DNA of 64,000 nt from Bacteroidota bacterium (lineage in GTDB: Bacteria; Bacteroidota; Bacteroidia; Bacteroidales; JACABE01): NCBI GenBank assembly GCA_013377005.1, contig JACABE010000007.1, positions 1 through 64,000 on the forward strand. The letters run 5' to 3'. Shown here in pieces: positions 42,808 to 52,161 of this stretch; the stretch's first letter is position 1, and each line of letters starts with the position of its first letter. A program made the position numbers and the translations under genes. The notes under the pieces were generated by a model. It made no database searches. It saw only the letters and a program-made list of their open reading frames with translations, and had not been told where the DNA came from.

Positions 42808-43635
42808 ATGAAAAATATATATTTAATATTTCTATTTTTTGCTTCAATCTTTTTATCATCCTGCGATAAAGTCGATGAACCTTATACATCTCCTGTTCCT
42901 GCAAAAGATTGGTATGGTAAAAGAATTCTAATTGAGGATTATACAGGACATAAATGTCCCAATTGCCCATCAGCAGCAATAATAGCAACTAATTTAAAAG
43001 AATTGTATGGAGATAAAATTGTAGTTATAGCTATACATGCAGGTTATTTTGCTACTCCCTCTTCACCTAATTTCCCTGAAGATTTTAGAACAACAGCAGG
43101 AACTGAATGGGATAATTTTTTTGGTATTAGTAACGTAGGTAATCCAAATGGCTTAATTAACAGGGTTGGATTTCCGACCACAACACATGTTATTAACCCA
43201 AATGCTTGGGCTGCAAAAACAGGAAGTATATTGACAGAAATCCCTGAAGTTGATATTGATATAACTACCTCTTATAGTAATTCTGACAGAAAGCTTATTG
43301 GACAAGTTAAAACTAAATTCTTGAAAACCACAAAGAAGAAGTTAAAACTACAGATAGTTATAACAGAAGATAGTATTATAGCACCACAACAAAATGCAAA
43401 CACTTTGGTTACTAATTATGTCCATTGTCATGTATTAAGAGGAGATGTAAACGGAAAATGGGGTATCGATTTAACTGATGGACAAACTAATACACCAATT
43501 AACACAGAGTTATCTCAAAATATTTTATTTGCTCTTGACCCAATATGGGAAAGTAAACATTGTACCGTGGTAGCTTTCGTATATGATGCTGATACTTATG
43601 AAGTTTTACAGGTAGCTGAAAAACACATTGAGTAA
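42808..43635 (+). CDS. Omp28-related lipoprotein
   Basis: 275 residues; lipoprotein signal peptide MKNIYLIFLFFASIFLSSC (acylated Cys19). The thioredoxin-like Omp28 domain begins RILIEDYTGHKCPNCPSAA with Cys50-x-x-Cys53, followed by IVVIAIHAGYFATP. Omp28 proteins of Porphyromonas are surface or outer-membrane lipoproteins. The CPNC pair suggests a redox or structural role. It is the third gene of the unit starting at the TlpA-like gene. Confidence 0.85.
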   Translation: MKNIYLIFLFFASIFLSSCDKVDEPYTSPVPAKDWYGKRILIEDYTGHKCPNCPSAAIIATNLKELYGDKIVVIAIHAGYFATPSSPNFPEDFRTTAGTEWDNFFGISNVGNPNGLINRVGFPTTTHVINPNAWAAKTGSILTEIPEVDIDITTSYSNSDRKLIGQVKTKFLKTTKKKLKLQIVITEDSIIAPQQNANTLVTNYVHCHVLRGDVNGKWGIDLTDGQTNTPINTELSQNILFALDPIWESKHCTVVAFVYDADTYEVLQVAEKHIE

Positions 43636-43647
43636 AAAAATAAATTT

Positions 43648-43695
43648 CTAATATAAAAGCCTGATAAATCAACGTTTATCAGGCTTTTATATTAG
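43648..43695. terminator. Strong bidirectional terminator overlapping the tamL stop
   Basis: A perfect 21-bp stem (43648-43668 with 43675-43695) surrounds the loop TCAACG. The core is AAAAGCCTGATAAA/TTTATCAGGCTTTT. It ends both converging transcripts, and its right arm includes the tamL stop codon. Confidence 0.9.
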
Positions 43696-46052
43696 AATGG
43701 GTATCCAATACCGAAATTTAAAACGAAATCTCTTAAACTGGAATGAGCAATTACCCATTCTCGATCTGATGTTTTTGATGGATTTCTTAGTGGAATTGCA
43801 GCATCAACTCGTATAAGAAGAAAAGAGAAGTCCAACCTAGCTCCAAAACCAGTTCCAATAGCAATTTGTTTTAAGAACTTATCAGCCTGTATCTCTCCAT
43901 TAGGAAATAATACATTAGCTTTATTAAGCCATATATTACCAGCATCAACAAAAATAGCACCTTGCAATATTTTATAAATTTGAAAACGATTTTCAACATT
44001 AAATTCTAATGAGATATCACCTATACGATCAAAATTTTCTGATTTAGCATCAAAATAAGAACCAGGGCCCAATGAACGCAATCGCCAAGCTCTGATATCA
44101 TTGGCTCCGCCAGCAATAAAACTCTTCTCATATGGTAATTGCCTTGAATTACCATAAGGAAAACCGATTCCAGAAACTGCTCTTAAAACCAAATAGTTAT
44201 TTAAGTTAAAATAAATATACCTTTTCAATTCAATATCAAAACGTAAATATTGAGAATAAATTAAATTAAATACCTCATAATCTCCACTTTGATTTCGCGT
44301 ATCATCAAATACTTTCTTTATTCCATTTAAAAAGTTTCCGGCCGATTCAAAATTAGCCCTAAAAAAGGTAAAATTCCTCTTCTTATTAGGATCTTGATTA
44401 TTATATATAAAGCTATATCTTAAATTTAATATAAAATGATCAGTATACTGATATTTCAAACGTTTATCTGCAAAAGCATCTATTGTTGCTTTAAAAGCAG
44501 AGTCAGGATAAATTTTAACAGCATTTATTTCAACAGGATTAAATATATGCTGAATATATCGTGATTGTTTCCAGTCATACCCGAAAGATAAATTAGTAAT
44601 AGTTCTTTTAAAGTCAGGACGTTTTTGAAAATCATACCCTGCACTAATCGTAGTCTTTGGTTTAAAATATTTAGGAAAACGTTCTTGAGAAATAGGGACT
44701 AAAAATTTAGGAATTTCAATACTTGTTTCAATACCCGTCTCAAAAGTATTAAACAAAGGTATAGTAGATTTATCAGCTGTCAAGTTTATTTTTTGATTTT
44801 CTAAAACACCTTTTAGTTTAATATTAAAAATTTCGGCGCCTTTGAAAATATTTTTATTTTGAAAGAGAATATTCCCCGCAACACCGAAGTAGCCTGAAGA
44901 ATTACTTCCTTCAAGCTCAGTAGATACAGAATTTGTTTTGCCTTTTGCAAGTTCAATCTTACAATCCAAAGAACTTTCCCCTCTCAATAAATCCATGCTA
45001 TCTTCTTTCAATTCTTCAAAACCAATATTGATAAATCTAAAATTTCTCAGTTCAGCCAAGCGATTATATGTTTGTTCAGCATCTGTTAAATTGAAGTAAT
45101 TGTTAGAATTAATGAAAATTGATTGCGAGAAAGTTTTTGGTTTTATTTTTATTTCACTATTGTGAATAAAAAAATAATGATTAAGAATTGTTTTATCTTC
45201 AAATTGAGGAACATTAAGTAACAAAGTATCCTTTTTAACAGAATCGGAGAGTAACGGATTATAATCAGGAAAAATACAAATATTACGAATTTTAAATCGT
45301 TTATGATTAGTTTTTATAACACTATCAGGAAAAATAGTTGAATTAATAATTGGACTTCTTATTAACATTGTAACATTCATCATATTGTCATTCAATGTAC
45401 TATCAACTTTATATACAATATAATCTTTAGAAAATGCAAAGTAACCTTGATTTTTCAAATTTGTAACTATCCGTTCTCTTTCTTTGTCAAATTGATCAAT
45501 ATCATAATTATCTCCACTTTTTATTAATGAGTTATTTAGTGTACTGAAAACAAAATGTTTAAGATTTTCATCTTCAACTATATAATTTATATCATTTAAT
45601 TTATATGGTTTACTAGCATCAATTTTATAAATTACAGTTGCTTTCATTTTTTTAGGATAATCTATTCTTTTTTCAACATTTGAGTTAAAAAATCCATGAT
45701 TATCTAAGTAAAGCTTCATTTTTTTTAAAGTAGAATTTACTAAAGAGGTATCCAGCACAACCGGAGGCTCTCCAATTTTCATTAAAAATTTGCTAAATCC
45801 CTTAGGATTTTCTTTTCTGGCAAGATTGTAAAAACCAAGTTTAAATTTGATACCAATAAATTTTTTATTAGGCAGTTGTTTTATTAATCCTTTAATAATC
45901 TCGTTACTAATATTGTTACTGTTATTAATTATTTTATTTTTCTTTAAAAGAAATTGATCTTCTTGTAACTTACGTGTTGAATTACAAGAAGCTAAAAATG
46001 ACAGAAAACCAATAAAACAAAGGGTTTTAAGAAAAAGATATAATTTTGCCAC
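43692..46052 (-). CDS. tamL: TamL, lipoprotein homologue of TamA (Omp85 family)
   Basis: 786 residues from a GTG at 46052; no ATG gives the signal peptide. The signal ends LASC, acylating Cys23, then NSTRKLQEDQFLLKKNKI, a strongly conserved start of TamL proteins. POTRA-like repeats occupy about 40-350. The barrel follows, with the segment FIAGGANDIRAWRLRSLGPG in the position of the conserved loop 6 motif and a final strand ending NFGIGYPF. By family knowledge TamL works with TamB in outer-membrane protein or lipid assembly. No tamB lies next to it. Confidence 0.9.
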   Translation of the reverse strand: MAKLYLFLKTLCFIGFLSFLASCNSTRKLQEDQFLLKKNKIINNSNNISNEIIKGLIKQLPNKKFIGIKFKLGFYNLARKENPKGFSKFLMKIGEPPVVLDTSLVNSTLKKMKLYLDNHGFFNSNVEKRIDYPKKMKATVIYKIDASKPYKLNDINYIVEDENLKHFVFSTLNNSLIKSGDNYDIDQFDKERERIVTNLKNQGYFAFSKDYIVYKVDSTLNDNMMNVTMLIRSPIINSTIFPDSVIKTNHKRFKIRNICIFPDYNPLLSDSVKKDTLLLNVPQFEDKTILNHYFFIHNSEIKIKPKTFSQSIFINSNNYFNLTDAEQTYNRLAELRNFRFINIGFEELKEDSMDLLRGESSLDCKIELAKGKTNSVSTELEGSNSSGYFGVAGNILFQNKNIFKGAEIFNIKLKGVLENQKINLTADKSTIPLFNTFETGIETSIEIPKFLVPISQERFPKYFKPKTTISAGYDFQKRPDFKRTITNLSFGYDWKQSRYIQHIFNPVEINAVKIYPDSAFKATIDAFADKRLKYQYTDHFILNLRYSFIYNNQDPNKKRNFTFFRANFESAGNFLNGIKKVFDDTRNQSGDYEVFNLIYSQYLRFDIELKRYIYFNLNNYLVLRAVSGIGFPYGNSRQLPYEKSFIAGGANDIRAWRLRSLGPGSYFDAKSENFDRIGDISLEFNVENRFQIYKILQGAIFVDAGNIWLNKANVLFPNGEIQADKFLKQIAIGTGFGARLDFSFLLIRVDAAIPLRNPSKTSDREWVIAHSSLRDFVLNFGIGYPF

Positions 46053-46124
46053 GTTGTGAAATATGATTAAAGTACAAACCTACAGGTTTTTTTTTAATTT
46101 TGCACTAAAAAATGGAAATATTTA

Positions 46125-46155
46125 TTTGGTAGTATTAAAAAAAACATTAATTTTG
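46125..46155 (+). promoter_or_regulatory. Consensus Bacteroidota promoter of tRNA-Val
   Basis: TTTG (46125-46128), exactly 19 bases, TAATTTTG (46148-46155). This is the best -33/-7 match in the window. Transcription would start about 12 nt before the mature tRNA. Confidence 0.75.
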
Positions 46156-46173
46156 CAATCCAATTTGGAAAAA

Positions 46174-46248
46174 GGGAGTTTAGCTCAGTTGGTTTAGAGC
46201 ACCTGCCTTACAAGCAGGGGGTCACTGGTTCGACCCCAGTAATTCCCA
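46174..46248 (+). tRNA. tRNA-Val (anticodon UAC)
   Basis: Cloverleaf of 75 nt. The acceptor is GGGAGTT/AATTCCC with one G-U pair, discriminator A. The anticodon stem is CCTGC/GCAGG with loop CTTACAA, placing TAC at 46209-46211. The T arm is ACTGG-TTCGACC-CCAGT. CCA is not encoded. A consensus promoter precedes it and a terminator follows. Confidence 0.95.
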
Positions 46249-46250
46249 CA

Positions 46251-46281
46251 AAAAAACCACTCATTATTGAGTGGTTTTTTT
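46251..46281 (+). terminator. Terminator of tRNA-Val
   Basis: AAAAAACCACTCA, loop TTAT, TGAGTGGTTTTTT. A perfect stem with a T tract, two bases after the tRNA. Confidence 0.9.
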
Positions 46282-46355
46282 ATTATTTAAAATCGTATAA
46301 CTATCTTACTCGTTTTCTATTTTTCAAAATACAGATTTAATGTATTCTATATTAT

Positions 46356-46892
46356 TTATTCAAAAAAAAAGTAAACTTTTTGATGAATAGTTTTTCTAAT
46401 ATCTTCAAATATAAAGGATGAATCAATCTCTGGTTTTGCCATAATCAACATTGGAAGAGCTTCTTTACCTCTATCGTCATATGGCGGTTGAATATACGAC
46501 TCACGACAAATGTAAAAGCCAAATCGTTCATAAAATTTTATCCTTTTTAACGAAAATACATCCTCAGGCAATTCAACTTCCAACACAATTTGACGATTTT
46601 CGTCCTGTATCAGCTTTTTAAGTACATAACTCCCCAAACCATTGTTTCTGAATTCTTCTGAAATTGCAAAATGCTCAATATAAACAAAACTGGTAAAATC
46701 CCATAGTGAAAGCATGCCCACCACCTCGTTTTCGAACTTGATTGCAGAAAGAGAAAATCTGGTATCGTTAAGTAAGTTAACAACTTTCTTAAAAAGCCTC
46801 CTTTCGTCAGGAGGAAAAGAATTTTCATAGATTTTCTTAATTTTCTTAAGAATAAGTTTATCGGAAGGAGTTAATTCTTGAAAATCTATCAT
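46356..46892 (-). CDS. GNAT-family N-acetyltransferase
   Basis: 178 residues, cytoplasmic. The GNAT core is visible: VVGMLSLWDFTSFVYIEHFAIS (strands 2-4), then EEFRNNGLGSYVLKKLI, the acetyl-CoA pyrophosphate loop in the form R/Q-x-x-G-x-G/A, and KFYERFGFYI near the end. Its acceptor substrate is unknown. It lies 14 nt after an outer-membrane barrel gene on the same strand, so they are likely co-transcribed. Confidence 0.85.
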   Translation of the reverse strand: MIDFQELTPSDKLILKKIKKIYENSFPPDERRLFKKVVNLLNDTRFSLSAIKFENEVVGMLSLWDFTSFVYIEHFAISEEFRNNGLGSYVLKKLIQDENRQIVLEVELPEDVFSLKRIKFYERFGFYICRESYIQPPYDDRGKEALPMLIMAKPEIDSSFIFEDIRKTIHQKVYFFFE

Positions 46893-46906
46893 ACTTCTTT
46901 ATCAGC

Positions 46907-47833
46907 CTATAGAAAATCACGTAACACCAATCTCACAAACAGCGTGTAGTTAATCCGATATTGGTCATAATTGGCCAGATTAATACTTTGATAATATACA
47001 TTCAAACCGGGCTCAATACTCAGCTTCTCGTTGAAATTCAAACAAACTCCCCCACCTCCAAAAACGCCAAAACCGATGCCGCCTTGTCTGATATCATAAG
47101 GTTGCATGCCCGCATTGGGAATATATTTCTGACTTCCATAAACATTTACGATGCTATAATCCAAGTCACCAATAATAATACCCGATTTTTTTACCAAAAC
47201 ATTGGTAAAATTAATGCCTCCTTCGAAAAAGAAATTGCTTAATTTTCCTAAAAACCATTGCTTTTGAAAACCAATATCAATATAACTTCTTTGTTCCTGA
47301 CCATAAATAGAATAGTAACGCAAAGAAGCTTGTGAAGTATAGTTTACAGAATCTGTACTTAAGGCAAATTGCCCAGTAGTATTTAATTTCGAAAAATTAA
47401 ATTGAATAAAGATACCTGCTGTATTCGTAAAATTATATCGAGCATGAAACCCAACCATTATCGAAGCATCATACGACATGGTGGTTGGAAAACTATAAAG
47501 CTTAAATGCGTAGTTATTTAATTGTTTCTTTATTTCATCATTATAATATTTATTATCTAAAATATATTTGATATTATTTTCGTTGTCAGGACTTCCATTA
47601 TAATAAAGCGCTGAGTGCCCGTTTGCTTTGAGCATTCCCATATTTATTCCAAACACCAGTCCACGTCGGTCGACAGTCCCAAACTCTTTACTGTTTGGAG
47701 TTGTAATCTCATTCTCAATGGTAATTGGAGGTATAAGCTGAAGAGGTTTTGCCGAAAATTGAGCAAAAGAGAAAGATGTATATAACAATATAACAGTAAG
47801 TAATAAATAAAATTTCTTATATATCGACATCAT
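46907..47833 (-). CDS. Outer-membrane beta-barrel protein
   Basis: 308 residues, signal peptide MMSIYKKFYLLLTVILLYTSFSFAQ. Repeated amphipathic strands (LVFGINMGMLKANG, SIMVGFHARYNFTNTAGIFIQFNFS, GGGVCLNFNEKLSIEPGLNVYY) and a C-terminal strand ending LVLRDFL indicate a small beta-barrel of the PorT/OmpW-like type. I cannot assign a specific role. Confidence 0.75.
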   Translation of the reverse strand: MMSIYKKFYLLLTVILLYTSFSFAQFSAKPLQLIPPITIENEITTPNSKEFGTVDRRGLVFGINMGMLKANGHSALYYNGSPDNENNIKYILDNKYYNDEIKKQLNNYAFKLYSFPTTMSYDASIMVGFHARYNFTNTAGIFIQFNFSKLNTTGQFALSTDSVNYTSQASLRYYSIYGQEQRSYIDIGFQKQWFLGKLSNFFFEGGINFTNVLVKKSGIIIGDLDYSIVNVYGSQKYIPNAGMQPYDIRQGGIGFGVFGGGGVCLNFNEKLSIEPGLNVYYQSINLANYDQYRINYTLFVRLVLRDFL

Positions 47834-47949
47834 GAATATGCTTTAGAATTATTATACAAATTTACGTGAAATTTCGGTTACAGCGTAAATAAACGCAAAA
47901 TTCCGGCAAAAATTTTTAAAGAAATAAATATATCCAAGAATAATTTTTG

Positions 47950-47957
47950 TATCTTTG
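47950..47957 (+). promoter_or_regulatory. -7 box of tRNA-Arg
   Basis: TATCTTTG lies 14 bases before the tRNA. No clear -33 element. Confidence 0.45.
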
Positions 47958-47971
47958 CAGACTCAAAGCAA

Positions 47972-48045
47972 GGCCCCGTAGCTTAACTGAATAGAGTATC
48001 TGACTACGGATCAGAAGGTTCCAGGTTTGAATCCTGGCGGGGTCA
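47972..48045 (+). tRNA. tRNA-Arg (anticodon ACG)
   Basis: Cloverleaf of 74 nt. Acceptor GGCCCCG/CGGGGTC (one G-U), discriminator A. Anticodon stem TCTGA/TCAGA with loop CTACGGA, anticodon ACG at 48006-48008, whose A34 is normally edited to inosine by TadA. T arm CCAGG-TTTGAAT-CCTGG. CCA is not encoded. Confidence 0.95.
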
Positions 48046-48047
48046 CT

Positions 48048-48080
48048 AAAACGTCAATTACTTATGTAGTTGACGTTTTT
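48048..48080 (+). terminator. Terminator of tRNA-Arg
   Basis: AAAACGTCAA (48048-48057) pairs with TTGACGTTTT (48070-48079), followed by further T residues. It is three bases after the tRNA and separates it from queA. Confidence 0.85.
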
Positions 48081-48125
48081 ATTTTTATTGAATTACTGCT
48101 ATTGAGAAATTCTTTTTTTCTTTCA

Positions 48126-48133
48126 TATCTTTG
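48126..48133 (+). promoter_or_regulatory. -7 box of queA
   Basis: TATCTTTG is 13 bases before the ATG at 48147, predicting a leader of only about 8 nt. Confidence 0.5.
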
Positions 48134-48146
48134 CAAAAAAATCTAC

Positions 48147-49376
48147 ATGATTGATCCGTGTAAAATCAATATCAACGACTTTGACTATCCTTTGCCCGAT
48201 GAGCGCATTGCTCGTTTCCCACTCGAAAACCGTGATTCATCCAAATTATTGGTCTATAAAAAGGATAAATATACTACACATTCTTTTGATGAAATACCTG
48301 AACTTTTGCCTGAAAATACATTGCTGATCTTCAATAATACCAAAGTTATTCATGCTCGTTTGCTGTTCAAGAAGGAAACAGGGAGTATTATTGAAATTTT
48401 TTGTTTGGAGCCTGCAGAAAATACGATAGATATTCAACTAGCCTTTCAGCAGAAAAGCAGTTGTATATGGAAATGTTTTATAGGAAACAATAAGCGATGG
48501 AAAGATACTTTTATCGAAAAGCAATTTGAACACAATGGCTCAATACATATCATAAAAGCCGAACGCAAAGAAGCTGTCGAAAATGCATGGTTTGTTGAAT
48601 TTTCCTGGGATGATGCATCCCTCACCTTTGCAGAAGTTTTAGATAAATTAGGTGTAATTCCTTTACCCCCATACTTAAATAGAGCCGCTGTAGAAAAGGA
48701 TAATATTCGATATCAAACCATATATGCTGAAAGAAATGGCTCTGTTGCTGCTCCTACTGCCGGGCTTCATTTTACTGAAACAACGTTTAACCAACTAAAA
48801 TCAAAAGGAATTAAATGCGAAAACCTGACATTACATGTTGGAGCCGGAACCTTTAAGCCAGTAACATCCGATACAATCGATCAGCATACTATGCACAGCG
48901 AAAAAGTGTATATCGAACGTAAACTTATTGAAGATCTTATTGAAAATATCGATAAAAACATCATTCCTGTGGGGACTACCAGTACCCGAACACTCGAATC
49001 TTTGTATTGGTTTGGCGTTAAATTATACCTCGGTGAGCAAACATTTGAAGACTTAGATGTTTTGCAATGGGATGCTTATCAGGAAAAATATAATGCTGCT
49101 GGTATAAGTATATTAATTGCTTTACAAAGCATTCTTTCTTTTATGAATAGTCGTAAAATAGATGTGTTAAGCGGACAAACACAAATGATGATACTACCGG
49201 GTTATCAATTTAAAATTACCAAAGGGATAATCACTAATTTTCATCAACCACGCAGCACATTATTACTATTAATCACCGCATTGATTGGCGAAAAATGGAA
49301 AGAAATTTACGATTATGCACTTGAAAATGATTATCGCTTTTTAAGCTATGGCGATAGTTGTTTGTTGCTTCCTTAA
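48147..49376 (+). CDS. queA: tRNA preQ1(34) S-adenosylmethionine ribosyltransferase-isomerase
   Basis: 409 residues from the ATG at 48147. The open frame extends upstream to 48027, but that part overlaps the tRNA and its terminator. The enzyme transfers and isomerises the ribosyl part of S-adenosylmethionine to preQ1 in tRNA, making epoxyqueuosine. Signatures are FDYPLPDERIARFP, LLIFNNTKVIHARL, YAERNGSVAAPTAGLHFT, LTLHVGAGTFKPV, VGTTSTRTLESLYW and ITNFHQPRSTLLLLITAL. It is about 50 residues longer than the E. coli enzyme, with the extra in the middle and before the C-terminal signature. Other queuosine genes are not in view. Confidence 0.95.
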   Translation: MIDPCKININDFDYPLPDERIARFPLENRDSSKLLVYKKDKYTTHSFDEIPELLPENTLLIFNNTKVIHARLLFKKETGSIIEIFCLEPAENTIDIQLAFQQKSSCIWKCFIGNNKRWKDTFIEKQFEHNGSIHIIKAERKEAVENAWFVEFSWDDASLTFAEVLDKLGVIPLPPYLNRAAVEKDNIRYQTIYAERNGSVAAPTAGLHFTETTFNQLKSKGIKCENLTLHVGAGTFKPVTSDTIDQHTMHSEKVYIERKLIEDLIENIDKNIIPVGTTSTRTLESLYWFGVKLYLGEQTFEDLDVLQWDAYQEKYNAAGISILIALQSILSFMNSRKIDVLSGQTQMMILPGYQFKITKGIITNFHQPRSTLLLLITALIGEKWKEIYDYALENDYRFLSYGDSCLLLP

Positions 49377-49382
49377 AAAAGA

Positions 49383-49793
49383 CTAATCTTTTATTAATAT
49401 CGTGAATGCTGGCAATTCCAACGGCTCTTCTTCTTTATATTTTATGGTGATTTTTTCAACCCATATTTTTGTGCTCTTTGTTTCTTTCTTATTATACCTA
49501 ATGTAGTTTTTCATCGTTGGCGTAAAAATAGGACCTCTTGAAATAGTTTTTTCAGTTAAATAATCTGCTTTAAGCATTTGCATTGAGTAACTCACCGTTT
49601 TTATAGTATCTGTGTCATTTACAACAAAGGTGAAACGTCCTACATTTAATAATTCATTTCTGGAAATTTCAACTTGCTTTTCACATTTCAAACTTCCAAT
49701 GTAAATCTTAACTTGCTTTTCAGTTAGTTGTTGCGAGAACCCTAAACCCCAAAATAATATTGCTGAAACTAATAATAAACTCCTTTTTTTCAT
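49383..49793 (-). CDS. Small exported protein resembling the GldM C-terminal domain
   Basis: 136 residues with a signal peptide (MKKRSLLLVSAILFWGLGFSQ). The mature part is beta-rich. Its layout resembles the C-terminal domain of GldM/PorM: KVEISRNELLNVG-like opening (the GldM domain has ISK.EL), a strand pair, a PIFTPTMKNYI segment, then TKIWVEKITIKYKEEEPLEL (like the YIEDI...G final strands). It lacks the GldM membrane part. The resemblance is by eye only. If real, it may be a free-standing GldM-like partner domain of the secretion machinery. Confidence 0.55.
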   Translation of the reverse strand: MKKRSLLLVSAILFWGLGFSQQLTEKQVKIYIGSLKCEKQVEISRNELLNVGRFTFVVNDTDTIKTVSYSMQMLKADYLTEKTISRGPIFTPTMKNYIRYNKKETKSTKIWVEKITIKYKEEEPLELPAFTILIKD

Positions 49794-50042
49794 CCCTGTT
49801 GATTTTAAATAAAACGAATAAACATCTGCAAAAGTATATTTTTCTTTTCAAAAAATTTATACGGGTATTACTTTTAGCCTATTTTAAATTGCTTGATTCA
49901 AAATTTCAGATAAAAACCCCCTCTTATTTTCTAAGTTTAAAAAGATAATCTTTGTTCTCAAAGTGAAAGTATATCTCCATTTAGTATAAAATATATTTTC
50001 TTAATTATTCTTTAAAAATAGATAGGATTATCAAATAATATT

Positions 50043-50050
50043 TACTTTTG
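50043..50050 (+). promoter_or_regulatory. -7 box of the M13 peptidase gene
   Basis: TACTTTTG, followed by a leader of about 35 nt to the ATG at 50090. Confidence 0.45.
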
Positions 50051-50089
50051 CCCTTTAATAATATTAATAAATAACTTTATATCAATAAA

Positions 50090-52141
50090 ATGAAACATAA
50101 AACAATTACTACTGCTTTTGTAGGAATTATTGCCTTAACCATGGTTGTTGGTTGTAGTCCTAAAAAAAGCCAAACAGCTAAAGAAGAACCAGCTATCAAT
50201 ATTGTAAATATGGATACTACGGTTCGTCCTGGTGATGATTTTTACCAATATGCCAATGGCAGCTGGATGAAAAACAATCCAATTCCAGCTGATAACAGTC
50301 GTTGGGGTGCTTTCGAAACATTAATGGAAGAAAACTACAAACAGTTACAAACCATTATGGACGAAGCTGCTGCTGCAAAAGATGCAAAAGCTGGTTCTGT
50401 TCAACAAAAGATTGGAGATTTTTTTGCTACAGGTATGGATACTGTAAAGCTTGAAAAAGAAGGAATCAAAGCCATTCAACCTGAATTGGATAAAATTGCA
50501 GCTATTAAAACGCTTACAGATGTTCAAAAACACATTGCTTATATGCAAGCTTCCGGAATGTCAACTTTATTCTATTTTTATGCTGGACAAGACGAAAAAA
50601 ACAGCAATGCTATCATCGCAAATTTCTATCAGGGAGGTTTAGGCTTAGCTGATAGAGATTATTATTTGTCAACTGACGAACGTTCAAAAGAAATTCGTGG
50701 CGAATATGTGAAACATATTGCTAAAATGTTTGAGTTAACAGGAGAAGCCAAAGAACAAGCTGCTAAAATTGCCGAACAAATTATGCAATTAGAAACTCAA
50801 CTTGCCAATGTTTCTTCTACCCGTTTAGCCCTTCGCGACCCAATTGCCAATTATAACAAAAATAATCTGGAAGGTTTAAAGAAAATAGCTCCACAATATG
50901 ATTGGACTGCTTATTTCCAAACCTTAGGTTTACCAAAAACTGATGAAATCAATGTAGGTCAGCCCAAATTTATAGCTGAAATGGCTAAGATGACCACTAA
51001 AATCCCAGTTGATCAATGGAAAACATATTTTAAATGGAACTTAATTCGCACAGCAGCTCCTTATCTTTCAGATGCTTTTGTAAAACAAAATTTTGCTTTT
51101 AACGGAACTGTTCTAAGAGGTGTTACCGAAATGAAACCACGTTGGAAAAGAGTTTTAAATGAAACTTCGGACGCATTAGGTGAAGCAGTTGGTCAACTTT
51201 ATGTTGAAAAATATTTCCCTGCAAAAGCCAAGCAACGTATGGTTGAATTATGCGGAAACCTAAAAGCTGCGTTAAAAGATCGTATCCAGAACTTGAAATG
51301 GATGAGCGATGTTACCAAGAAAGAAGCTATCTTAAAATTGGAAAAAATTAATGTAAAAGTTGGTTATCCTGACAAATGGATTGATTATGCAAGTTTAACT
51401 ATTGCTAAGAACTCTTATTTTGAAAACGTAATTAACGCAAGCCGTTTTACATTTGCACGCGAAATTGCAAAAATTGGCAAACCGGTTGACCGCACTGAAT
51501 GGGGAATGACACCTCAAACCATCAATGCTTATTATAGTCCAAACATGAACGAAATTGTTTTCCCAGCTGGAATTTTACAACCTCCATTCTTTTTTATGAA
51601 TGCTGATGATGCTGTTAATTATGGAGCTATTGGAGCTATCATTGGTCACGAAATGACCCACGGTTTTGATGATCAAGGTCGTCAATACGACAAAGAAGGT
51701 AATTTAAGAGATTGGTGGATTAAAGAAGACGCAATAAATTTTGAAAAACAAACAAAAGTATTAGTTGAACAATACGATAATTTTAAAATTTTAGATTCAT
51801 TACATGTAGATGGTAAATTAACCATTGGTGAAAACATTGCTGATATGGGTGGTGTAACAGTATCTTATGCAGCATTACAGAAAGCTATGCAAGGGAAAGA
51901 TAATAAAGCAATTGACGGATTTACACCAGAACAACGTTTCTTCTTGTCTTATGCTCAAGTTTGGCGTGGAAATATCCGTGACAAAGAGTTGATGAGCCGT
52001 TTGAAAGAAGACGTTCATTCACCAGCTGTAGCTAGAGTAAATTGCATAGTATATAATATTCCTGAATTTTATAAAGCATTTAAGATTCAACCAACGGATA
52101 AACGATTCAAACCAGAAGCTGACCGTGCAGTAATTTGGTAA
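50090..52141 (+). CDS. M13 family zinc metallopeptidase (neprilysin/PepO-like) lipoprotein
   Basis: 683 residues with a lipoprotein signal (VVGC, Cys22). The N-terminal M13 domain starts DTTVRPGDDFYQYANGSWM. Catalytic domain: INAYYSPNMNEIVFPAGIL, then zinc motif H520-E521-x-x-H524 (IGHEMTHGFDDQG) and third ligand Glu581 in ENIADMGG (Asp585). The C-terminal PEFYKAFKIQPTD...VIW is also typical. It cuts peptides of limited size in the periplasm or at the surface. With the S46 dipeptidyl-peptidase at 18-20 kb it fits peptide use as nutrition. A terminator follows. Confidence 0.95.
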   Translation: MKHKTITTAFVGIIALTMVVGCSPKKSQTAKEEPAINIVNMDTTVRPGDDFYQYANGSWMKNNPIPADNSRWGAFETLMEENYKQLQTIMDEAAAAKDAKAGSVQQKIGDFFATGMDTVKLEKEGIKAIQPELDKIAAIKTLTDVQKHIAYMQASGMSTLFYFYAGQDEKNSNAIIANFYQGGLGLADRDYYLSTDERSKEIRGEYVKHIAKMFELTGEAKEQAAKIAEQIMQLETQLANVSSTRLALRDPIANYNKNNLEGLKKIAPQYDWTAYFQTLGLPKTDEINVGQPKFIAEMAKMTTKIPVDQWKTYFKWNLIRTAAPYLSDAFVKQNFAFNGTVLRGVTEMKPRWKRVLNETSDALGEAVGQLYVEKYFPAKAKQRMVELCGNLKAALKDRIQNLKWMSDVTKKEAILKLEKINVKVGYPDKWIDYASLTIAKNSYFENVINASRFTFAREIAKIGKPVDRTEWGMTPQTINAYYSPNMNEIVFPAGILQPPFFFMNADDAVNYGAIGAIIGHEMTHGFDDQGRQYDKEGNLRDWWIKEDAINFEKQTKVLVEQYDNFKILDSLHVDGKLTIGENIADMGGVTVSYAALQKAMQGKDNKAIDGFTPEQRFFLSYAQVWRGNIRDKELMSRLKEDVHSPAVARVNCIVYNIPEFYKAFKIQPTDKRFKPEADRAVIW

Positions 52142-52161
52142 TCATAAACTATTTGAACTTT

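Noticed and set aside
48027..48146. N-terminal extension of queA
   Set aside because: It overlaps tRNA-Arg, its terminator and the queA -7 box; the family start matches the ATG at 48147.
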